From the IMG/VR virus record IMGVR_UViG_3300025645_000462, positions 1 through 23,466 of that record: 23,466 bases of DNA; one strand, given 5' to 3'. The position numbers and the translations under genes are program-made. The notes under the pieces were generated by a model. It was not told the origin of the DNA and ran no database searches. It saw nothing but the letters and a program-made list of their open reading frames with translations. Below are positions 6,715 through 11,511 of this stretch, piece by piece (the stretch's first letter is position 1; the number at the start of each line of letters is the position of its first letter). This DNA comes from a virus.

Positions 6715-6733
6715 CAACCTCGCGGGGTTGTTT
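6715..6733 (+). terminator. Weak stem-loop before the first early gene
   Basis: CAACC (6715-6719) pairs with GGTTG (6726-6730) around a GC-rich loop and is followed by TTT. The short stem and short T-run make termination doubtful; it may be an attenuator or a leader structure upstream of the first small gene. Confidence 0.3.
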
Positions 6734-6763
6734 CACCATGTAACACCGAAAGGATCACACCCA

Positions 6764-6856
6764 ATGGATATCATCCAAGCAATCATGGTTGGCTACCCCG
6801 TCCAAACCTTGATCATCACGACGGCAGCATTCGGTTGCTTTCTACGTGCCCTCTAA
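6764..6856 (+). CDS. Small single-pass membrane protein (30 aa)
   Basis: 30 residues from ATG 6764 (MDIIQAIMVGYPVQTLIITT...). The open frame extends back to 6602, but this ATG has a CGAAAGG site 11 bases upstream, the same context used by the next gene. The sequence is mostly hydrophobic with a single Arg near the end, so a membrane peptide is likely. It is the first early gene candidate after the leader. No family is recognised; short early membrane peptides in phages are often host-takeover factors, but nothing specific can be claimed. Confidence 0.55.
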   Translation: MDIIQAIMVGYPVQTLIITTAAFGCFLRAL

Positions 6857-6883
6857 TACCTACTCAATCGAAAGGCCTACCCA

Positions 6884-7636
6884 ATGGCATTTGTCACCAA
6901 AATCATCTATTCCGGTCCTTCCCTGATCGACGGTCAACCTATTATTGTCCTTGCTCAACGTGGTTCTAAGAACCGCAAGACAGGCAACATGCTGCAGACT
7001 TTCATCCTTCGTGGTGATGTGGACCCTGTCACCGCGAACCGTTGTGGCCAAGACGTCTCAATCTGTGGCACCTGCCCGCACCGTGGCGTTGCCGACCCTG
7101 CAGCAACTCAAGGCCAAGCCAAGGACCGCACCTGCTACGTTACCTTGATCCATGCCCCTGCATCGAAGTATCGTGCCTACAAGGCTGGTCGTTATGGCAC
7201 CTTGAGCGGTCATGAAGATATCGCGGCGTTTGGCGCTGGTGAAATGGTACGGATCGGCACGTATGGCGATGGTGCTGCAGTCCCTTCCTACATCTGGGAC
7301 AGTCTCTGCGCAGATGCCAAGGGCTGGACAGCTTACACACACCAGAACGGATGCAATACTGCAGCCCTCGATGCCAACCGATACATGACGTCAGCCGAAA
7401 GCCTTCCTGCAGCACAAGCCGCATGGGCCAAGGGTGAGCGCACCTTCCGAGTGATTGCCGACATTGCAGACCTTTCCAAGTCTGAAATACTTTGCCCAGC
7501 GAGTGAAGAGGCAGGCAAGCGAACAACATGCGAAAGCTGCAAGCTATGTGCTGGTGCTTCCGTCAAAGCCAAGTCAATCGCAATCGTTGCCCACGGCACA
7601 AGCAAGCGCAAGGCCAAGGAATTGGTCGCAGCTTAA
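6884..7636 (+). CDS. Cys-rich early protein, phage DUF7227-like
   Basis: 250 residues, start ATG 6884 with CGAAAGG upstream. Landmarks in order: a basic KNRKTGNMLQTFILR (about 25-42), CGQDVSICGTCPHRG (about 54-68), CYV (about 83), SKYRAYKAGRYG (about 93-104), a central RIGTYGDGAAVPSYIWD (about 122-138), GWTAYTHQ (about 146-153), and a C-terminal CPASEEAGKRTTCESCKLCAG (about 204-224). The CxxC pairs suggest a metal or Fe-S site. I recall this arrangement from a phage family labelled DUF7227, with no proven activity; the label is from memory. It is the largest early gene before the integrase. Confidence 0.85.
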   Translation: MAFVTKIIYSGPSLIDGQPIIVLAQRGSKNRKTGNMLQTFILRGDVDPVTANRCGQDVSICGTCPHRGVADPAATQGQAKDRTCYVTLIHAPASKYRAYKAGRYGTLSGHEDIAAFGAGEMVRIGTYGDGAAVPSYIWDSLCADAKGWTAYTHQNGCNTAALDANRYMTSAESLPAAQAAWAKGERTFRVIADIADLSKSEILCPASEEAGKRTTCESCKLCAGASVKAKSIAIVAHGTSKRKAKELVAA

Positions 7637-7681
7637 ACCTTCCGATATCCTAATCCCTCCTCAAATCTAAGGACTAAACCA

Positions 7682-7918
7682 ATGCGTAAAGGCTATGGCC
7701 CCACGGGCGTCTCATTTCACTACCCTCTCGAAGCCTTCCTACATGATGTGGAGAAGGGAGCCGAGTTCAAGTTCGAACTGGTCATGGGAGGCAACACCTT
7801 CTCACCTTCCTTCGACCTGCAGCAGTCCACCGAAAGCGAACTCCGGTCCTTTTTTGATCGGGCTGACTGCCTGACCTTGGACCCTGACGGCCCTCGTATC
7901 CACATCATCGCCAACTGA
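7682..7918 (+). CDS. Small hypothetical protein (78 aa)
   Basis: 78 residues, no family recognised. The sequence is soluble and mixed, with a hydrophobic FKFELVMGGNTFSPSF core and a C-terminal RIHIIAN. It starts 45 bases after the preceding gene, after a TAAGGA site, and ends just before a pair of hairpins. The composition is normal for its neighbours, so it is likely real. No function can be assigned. Confidence 0.65.
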   Translation: MRKGYGPTGVSFHYPLEAFLHDVEKGAEFKFELVMGGNTFSPSFDLQQSTESELRSFFDRADCLTLDPDGPRIHIIAN

Positions 7919-7950
7919 CCTTTGATCAAGGTGACCTCTGAGGGGGTCAC
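7918..7950 (+). terminator. Tandem stem-loops after the 78-aa gene
   Basis: ACCTT/AAGGT (7918-7932) forms a small hairpin around TTGATC-type bases, and GTGACC (7931-7936) pairs with GGTCAC (7945-7950). The two hairpins overlap by two bases. TCTATC follows rather than a T-run, so they may attenuate or protect the message rather than terminate it fully. Confidence 0.35.
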
Positions 7951-7992
7951 TCTATCAACAGTCATTTTCACACCCTTCTGAAAGGCCACCCA

Positions 7993-8166
7993 ATGGACAC
8001 CCCCCGCAACACCTTCACGGCCATCGTCACCCGATTGGATGGCAGCGTTGCCGACTATGAAATCCCTCAATCCGAGATGGGCTGGGCCTTACGTTGGGTC
8101 GCCCGCAACATCGACCTTCAAGACACCGATCTTGTCACCGTTCAACTGAAAGGCACAAAGTCATGA
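7993..8166 (+). CDS. Small hypothetical protein (57 aa)
   Basis: 57 residues from ATG 7993, with CTGAAAGG 10 bases upstream in the same GAAAGGCC..CCCA context as other early genes. The sequence (MDTPRNTFTAIVTRLDGSV...) looks like one small alpha/beta fold with a Trp-containing helix (MGWALRWVARNI) and a beta strand (DLVTVQLKG). The stop shares an ATGA overlap with the next gene, so the two are translationally coupled. No function is recognised. Confidence 0.6.
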   Translation: MDTPRNTFTAIVTRLDGSVADYEIPQSEMGWALRWVARNIDLQDTDLVTVQLKGTKS

Positions 8167-8294
8167 ACCATTCACCCGAAGCAATCATCGAGATGTTCGA
8201 TAGCAACCCTGACCTGACCTTGGGTCGCCTCGCGTCGATCACAGGCTGGTCTGTCAGTGAATTGAAAACCCTTCTGACGGGGGGCGCGTCATAA
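8163..8294 (+). CDS. Tiny helix-turn-helix-like protein (43 aa)
   Basis: 43 residues from ATG 8163, which overlaps the preceding TGA. The frame opens earlier (8094), but the coupled start is the sensible one. Residues about 19-40 (LTLGRLASITGWSVSELKTLL) have the spacing of a helix-turn-helix: helix, G-W-S turn, helix. It could be a minimal DNA-binding regulator. The protein is too short for more certainty, and its stop overlaps the next start (TAATG). Confidence 0.55.
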   Translation: MNHSPEAIIEMFDSNPDLTLGRLASITGWSVSELKTLLTGGAS

Positions 8295-8491
8295 TGTCCC
8301 GGAAACCTAAGCGCGAATGGTTCTCGGTGATCAGCGTCCCTCTCAAGGGGCCCCCCTACGTCTACGTGACTATGGGCAAGATCAGCACCGCCGAACACAT
8401 CGCCAAGACCTACTTCGGGCCACGCGGCTACGTGCTGCCCCGCTCCGAAGTTCCCCTAGAAATCCTTAATCAACCGAGGCCCTTCCTATGA
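8294..8491 (+). CDS. Small hypothetical protein (65 aa)
   Basis: 65 residues, basic N-terminus (MSRKPKREWF), then a beta-like SVISVPLKGPPYVYVTMG and a helix (TAEHIAKTYF). No family is recognised. It is sandwiched between overlapping neighbours (TAATG before, ATGA after), which argues strongly for translation. Function is unknown. Confidence 0.62.
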   Translation: MSRKPKREWFSVISVPLKGPPYVYVTMGKISTAEHIAKTYFGPRGYVLPRSEVPLEILNQPRPFL

Positions 8492-8583
8492 CCTTCCTCG
8501 AAGCAATCCAAACCCTCGCCCTGCTCGCAGCCTATGTGCTGCCTTGGCTCCTTCTCACAGCTTACCTAGAAATGGACGGATAA
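8488..8583 (+). CDS. Tiny membrane protein (31 aa)
   Basis: 31 residues (MTFLEAIQTLALLAAYVLPW...). One hydrophobic helix spans about residues 5-26, flanked by Glu, then MDG at the end. Its ATG overlaps the stop of the 65-aa gene (ATGA), and it stops four bases before the next ATG. It is one of several small membrane peptides in the early region. No function can be assigned. Confidence 0.55.
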   Translation: MTFLEAIQTLALLAAYVLPWLLLTAYLEMDG

Positions 8584-8587
8584 CACC

Positions 8588-8836
8588 ATGTTCAACTTCA
8601 TGCTCTTCTGGACCGACGGAGAATACACTCGAGACGACCGCAACCTGACACCCTGCGACCTCGAGGGTCACCTCATGGACCTCCGCAAGTACGATACCAC
8701 GCCGGACTTCTGGGATGCCTCCGATGATCTCAAGAAGATGGTCGTCGCTGCCACGCTAGACGGTCGCCCCTTGACCCTCGTGGACAGTAGCAAGGATCAC
8801 GCAGTGGTCTCAACCTTCAACACCAACAAAGGGTAA
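8588..8836 (+). CDS. Small hypothetical protein (82 aa)
   Basis: 82 residues, acidic overall (DGEYTRDDRN, CDLEGHLMDL, DASDDLKK). The N-terminus FNFMLFWTDGEY looks like a beta hairpin, and the C-terminus TLVDSSKDHAVVSTFN is beta-like. No family is recognised. The neighbours lie four bases on each side, so it belongs to the same early operon. Confidence 0.65.
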   Translation: MFNFMLFWTDGEYTRDDRNLTPCDLEGHLMDLRKYDTTPDFWDASDDLKKMVVAATLDGRPLTLVDSSKDHAVVSTFNTNKG

Positions 8837-8840
8837 CACC

Positions 8841-9065
8841 ATGCAACTGGAAACACACCTGACGTCGCGGCCTAAGCGCCTCCACGACATGATGATCGGT
8901 GATCTACAGGATGCCATCAGGTCGATCGATACAGTCATCATCAGCAACACCCTGAGCGCCCGAGAGGATGCCTGCCTAACGGCGACCCTTGTGCAACTTA
9001 GGGCGATCATCCGAGAAAGAAATAGTCAGATCGATAATTCAGGTTGCGTCAGCAGCCCTGACTAA
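8841..9065 (+). CDS. Small hypothetical protein, helical (74 aa)
   Basis: 74 residues. It is predominantly helical by eye: KRLHDMMIGDLQDAIRSIDTVI and AREDACLTATLVQLRAIIRERN look like two long helices, possibly a helical hairpin. It starts four bases after the preceding stop. The C-terminal Cys-containing tail is unlikely to be structured. No function is recognised. Confidence 0.65.
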   Translation: MQLETHLTSRPKRLHDMMIGDLQDAIRSIDTVIISNTLSAREDACLTATLVQLRAIIRERNSQIDNSGCVSSPD

Positions 9066-9095
9066 CTAAACGGCAGATATCCAACTGTCTAATAG

Positions 9096-9134
9096 GCCTC
9101 CGATTAGAGGGGCTTGCTTATTCGTAAGGAATAA
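9096..9134 (+). promoter_or_regulatory. Hairpins covering the RBS of the 58-aa gene
   Basis: CCTC/GAGG around CGATTA (about 9097-9110), then TTATTC (9118-9123) pairing with GAATAA (9129-9134) around the loop GTAAG. The only SD-like AAGGA (9126-9130) lies in this second loop and stem, so access of ribosomes to the next gene may be limited by it. Confidence 0.35.
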
Positions 9135-9141
9135 TAGCATA

Positions 9142-9318
9142 ATGAATATTACCCACTCACAAACCAGGGATGATCTCGCAAGAGTACGGGACATCATCGA
9201 GCAACGCATCTACGAAGTGAAAACAGAGTTACCCATGTTAACCAGAGACCGCTGCTGGACCTGCCCAATTCTCAACCTACTTCTCTGGTTGACACGCTTG
9301 GTCCGCAGATTGGTCTAA
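9142..9318 (+). CDS. Small protein with CxxC and basic amphipathic tail (58 aa)
   Basis: 58 residues from ATG 9142 (MNITHSQTRDDLARVRD...). A helical N-terminal half (about 9-30) is followed by RDRCWTCPILNLLLWLTRLVRR, a CxxC and then a hydrophobic, Arg-rich amphipathic segment that could bind a membrane. No family is recognised. It ends 15 bases before the MarR-like gene, so it may belong to the lysogeny-related block. The SD lies in a hairpin. Confidence 0.5.
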   Translation: MNITHSQTRDDLARVRDIIEQRIYEVKTELPMLTRDRCWTCPILNLLLWLTRLVRRLV

Positions 9319-9333
9319 CCAAGGACTAAAATT

Positions 9334-9681
9334 ATGGCTTCTTCAAAGGAAATTAGAACAGCGATCCGCCTACTCGAGACGTTCAAGCGTATCGATCCCG
9401 ACATCACCCTGCCTTCTATGCTCACATTCCTCTACGCAGTGGAACGTGACGGACAGGCGGGCAACCAGTTCGAAATCGATCAACGCCTCGATATGTCAGG
9501 CGCAACTGCCAGCCGTGCCATCGCGCACTGGTTGGACTACAAGCGGCCTCGTGTCGCTGGCCTGAACATGGTGGAAAGCATCCCAGATCCTGAGGACCGC
9601 CGTTACAAAGTCATCACCCTGAACCGTCGCGGCCTCGACTTCGCCGCCAAGATAGAGGAAGCAATCAATGGCACGTCGTAG
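9334..9681 (+). CDS. MarR-type winged-helix DNA-binding protein
   Basis: 115 residues. The central part shows the winged-helix pattern: MLTFLYAVERDG (helix), QFEIDQRLDMSGATASRAIAHW (recognition helices, about 48-70), then a wing with the typical DPEDRRYKVITLNRRG (about 89-105). MarR-like proteins repress or activate by binding palindromic DNA as dimers. The first helices are short, so it may be a minimal form. It overlaps the integrase by 14 bases and is probably translated with it, so a role in controlling integration or lysogeny is a reasonable inference. GTGACAC repeats at 11237-11273 are possible targets. Confidence 0.78.
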   Translation: MASSKEIRTAIRLLETFKRIDPDITLPSMLTFLYAVERDGQAGNQFEIDQRLDMSGATASRAIAHWLDYKRPRVAGLNMVESIPDPEDRRYKVITLNRRGLDFAAKIEEAINGTS

Positions 9682-10714
9682 AGGTACAAGCTGGCAGGGG
9701 GCTCTCAAGACACCCGAGAAATACTTCCGGTTCTCCTTCGCCACCGAGGCACAGGCCTTGGAATGGGAAGGTGCAGCCCGAGAGGCCCGTAAACTAGGGT
9801 GGCCGATCCCGATGCCTACAGTCACTTCGGAGCGCCCGACGTTGGATGGTTTCTTCGAAGAGAAGAAGCTATCGATCTGGGCAGACAAGCTGTCACGCAA
9901 CGTCGAGAGCAACCACAGGGCATGTGTCCGTTTCATAGGGGGTGACACCCTGCTGACCGACATCACGCTTAAAACAGCCACCCTGTGGGCAGAAGACATG
10001 CGCAACCGACGTCAGGTGCCTGCTACAATCAATACTCGGTTGTCTCATCTGAAGGTTCTCTTGCGATATGCTAAGAAGCTCGATTTGGTAGAGACTGAGT
10101 TCGACTTCCCTTGGGCCAACACCGTGGACAACTCGAGGCTCCGCTTCCTGACCGGAGATGAAGAGAAGGCGCTGCTCGATCTGCTGTCCCATTGGGGCCG
10201 TGAGGATATGGTGAGCCTGATCGCAACACTGATCGACACCGGATGCCGCCCCTCCGAGTTGATCTCGGGTGAGAGCAGGGGTGAGCCGATCAGGTGGACC
10301 GAGGTCTCTGTCTCCGCCGGGGGCACCGCGCCTGACGTCAACGATCCTGCCACGGGTAAGCCTAAGGCGGTCATCAGCCTGCTCAGAACGAAGACCGACA
10401 AGTACCGCGTCCTGCCTCTCACGGATCGGGCCAGAGATGCCTTCCTGCGGAGCAAGGCGCTCGGCGAGACGCGGCCCTTCGGTGACATCAGGGTGGACAC
10501 GGCTAGTGCTGCCTTCCGCATGGCTGCGAACCACCTCAAGATGGACGCCGTGGTCCTCTACACCTGCAGACACACCTGCGCCTCACGTCTGGTGCAACGA
10601 GGGGCTGACCTTCGGCGTGTCATGCAGTGGATGGGCCACACAAACATCAACACGACGTTGAGGTACGCCAAGCTGACCCCGACTGACATCTTTGCAATAG
10701 GAGATTTACTATGA
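9668..10714 (+). CDS. int: Tyrosine recombinase / phage integrase
   Basis: 348 residues. The N-terminal part (about 1-60) is basic and likely binds arm sites; about 55-150 is a core-binding SAM-like domain. The catalytic domain shows the first Arg in TLIDTGCRPSELI (about 183-195), Lys in LRTKTDKYRVLPLT (about 240-253), the box II YTCRHTCASRLVQRG (HxxR with Tyr in place of the first His, about 298-312), and GHTNINTTLRYAKL with the nucleophile Tyr (about 323-336). All active-site positions but the first His are seen. T7-like phages with integrases are known (for example in cyanophages and pelagiphages), usually with int just before the RNA polymerase, as here. Confidence 0.93.
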   Translation: MARRRGTSWQGALKTPEKYFRFSFATEAQALEWEGAAREARKLGWPIPMPTVTSERPTLDGFFEEKKLSIWADKLSRNVESNHRACVRFIGGDTLLTDITLKTATLWAEDMRNRRQVPATINTRLSHLKVLLRYAKKLDLVETEFDFPWANTVDNSRLRFLTGDEEKALLDLLSHWGREDMVSLIATLIDTGCRPSELISGESRGEPIRWTEVSVSAGGTAPDVNDPATGKPKAVISLLRTKTDKYRVLPLTDRARDAFLRSKALGETRPFGDIRVDTASAAFRMAANHLKMDAVVLYTCRHTCASRLVQRGADLRRVMQWMGHTNINTTLRYAKLTPTDIFAIGDLL

Positions 10715-10902
10715 GCGTATCAAACGAAGAACAAGCCCACGCCTGTCTGGGCGTTCTGGGTAGGCGGTATCGCGAGGACTGGTCGGACTTCGACGGGAAG
10801 ACACTCCGATACGAACTGGCTGATGTCTCTTCCGTTCTGAAAGGTGATATGACCTACGCAGAGTTCTCAGACAGAAATATACCTGATTGGATGAAATCAT
10901 GA
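10711..10902 (+). CDS. Small hypothetical protein (63 aa)
   Basis: 63 residues from ATG 10711, overlapping the integrase TGA and preceded by TAGGAG. The sequence is acidic with two predicted helices and aromatic residues (REDWSDFDGKTLRYELADV). No family is recognised. It could be an excisionase-like accessory by position, but it has no basic winged-helix look, so I do not claim that. Its stop overlaps the next start (ATGA). Confidence 0.6.
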   Translation: MSVSNEEQAHACLGVLGRRYREDWSDFDGKTLRYELADVSSVLKGDMTYAEFSDRNIPDWMKS

Positions 10903-10985
10903 GCATGACAGCAAAAGGCCTGATCTTCATCATCGCTGCCTACGTCATCGTTTGGACAGTCATGACGATCTACGACAACCTTTAA
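10899..10985 (+). CDS. Tiny membrane protein (28 aa)
   Basis: 28 residues (MSMTAKGLIFIIAAYVIVWT...). Nearly the whole length from residue 7 to 24 is hydrophobic, a single transmembrane helix. ATG 10899 overlaps the TGA of the preceding gene. It belongs to the int-downstream small-gene run. No function can be assigned. Confidence 0.5.
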   Translation: MSMTAKGLIFIIAAYVIVWTVMTIYDNL

Positions 10986-11000
10986 GGGAGAGGAAACACA

Positions 11001-11240
11001 ATGAGCAATGAAACCCTACACGATAAGATCACAGAAGTTCTTTGTGATGCAGCACCTATTGAGTACCCGCAAAGCGTTGCCGACGCCATCCTAGCCACCA
11101 TCAAGGCTGACAACGACGCCAAGGACAGCCGGATTGAGGAACTTAAGGCACTGGTGCATAAACTGGCATCCGATCCTGATTATACCGCGGCCTATGTGGC
11201 TGGTGTAGCTGACCAGAAAGCCACCCTCGAAGAACTGTGA
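11001..11240 (+). CDS. Small helical hypothetical protein (79 aa)
   Basis: 79 residues, acidic, mostly helical (VADAILATIKADNDAKDSRIEELKALVHKLA looks like a coiled coil, about 27-57). AAGGGAGAGG lies just upstream of the ATG, a strong site. The coding sequence ends exactly where the GTGACAC repeat block begins: the first GTGACAC contains its stop codon. No family is recognised. Confidence 0.65.
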   Translation: MSNETLHDKITEVLCDAAPIEYPQSVADAILATIKADNDAKDSRIEELKALVHKLASDPDYTAAYVAGVADQKATLEEL

Positions 11241-11273
11241 CACCTCATGTGACACTCATGTGTCACGTGACAT
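11237..11273. promoter_or_regulatory. Operator-like GTGACAC repeat cluster
   Basis: GTGACAC occurs directly at 11237 and 11249, inverted (GTGTCAC) at 11260, and as GTGACAT at 11267. TGTCACGTGACA (11261-11272) is a perfect 12-bp palindrome, and GTGACAC-TCAT-GTGTCAC (11249-11266) is a perfect stem. Four half-sites at 11-12 and 7 base steps look like a protein-binding array. It sits between the int block and the RNA polymerase gene. Confidence 0.6.
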
Positions 11274-11278
11274 AAAGA

Positions 11279-11347
11279 ATACCGTAACTACAGAGACTTA
11301 GGAGTGACCTTCATGGAAATACTCCACCGTTTTAATAGTTACGGTAT
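11279..11347. repeat. 12-bp perfect inverted repeat with inner stem
   Basis: ATACCGTAACTA (11279-11290) and TAGTTACGGTAT (11336-11347) are perfect inverted arms. Within them GGAGT (11301-11305) pairs with ACTCC (11321-11325). It could be a stable RNA structure, a terminator-like barrier for the early operon, or integrase binding sites of an attP. There is no tRNA-like core sequence here that I recognise. Confidence 0.6.
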
Positions 11348-11376
11348 CCTAATCCTTTCTCAGCTACCTGTTTATT

Positions 11377-11393
11377 AAGGGCCAAAAGCCCTT
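11377..11393 (+). terminator. Stem-loop AAGGGC-CAAAA-GCCCTT
   Basis: A perfect 6-bp stem (11377-11382 with 11388-11393) with a five-base loop. CCCGC follows instead of a T-run, so intrinsic termination is uncertain. It would separate host-driven early transcription from the phage promoter 78 bases downstream. Confidence 0.4.
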
Positions 11394-11470
11394 CCCGCTA
11401 CGCACCTCCGACGCTTACGGCATCGTAGAGGTCATCAACCATATGGTCACATCGATATCCTAAGGATTTT

Positions 11471-11495
11471 GATTAGGGACCCCATCAGTATGTAT
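11471..11495 (+). promoter_or_regulatory. Phage promoter before the RNA polymerase gene
   Basis: GATTAGGGACCCCATCAGTA matches the family consensus ATTAGGGACCCCAYCAGTAT over its whole length; TGTATCC follows instead of AACCC. It is 17 bases before the polymerase ATG. ATCCTAAGGAT (11457-11467), a hairpin-forming palindrome, precedes it. Transcription of the polymerase gene by its own product is implied. Confidence 0.7.
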
Positions 11496-11511
11496 CCGAA
11501 AGGTTAACTCT

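Larger units (their letters stand above)
5472..6763. other. Long noncoding region, probable genome-end junction and early leader
   Basis: No convincing gene is present in these 1.29 kb. In order it holds: a 10-bp direct repeat (CGCTCTGCTG at 5472 and 5496), an 11-bp inverted repeat with a phage promoter, degenerate direct repeats to about 5820, a host-type promoter, C/G-rich hairpins (about 5875-5900), a minisatellite and (AC)n tract (6093-6188), a GC-rich stretch to about 6235, GATCAGGGGC repeats, an AT-rich segment (about 6378-6450), then a purine-rich leader (6460-6600) and a weak hairpin (6715-6730). In T7 the stretch after gene 19 and before the early genes contains the terminal repeat and early promoters. 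I infer the same here, which implies that the sequence was joined end to end. Confidence 0.6.

Noticed and set aside
6602-6763. N-terminal extension of the 30-aa gene
   Set aside because: The Arg/Pro/Ser-rich extension has no RBS, while ATG 6764 has the shared CGAAAGG context.
11380-11445. Possible tRNA fragment as an attP core
   Set aside because: No T-arm consensus or acceptor pairing could be found; the region only has short stems.
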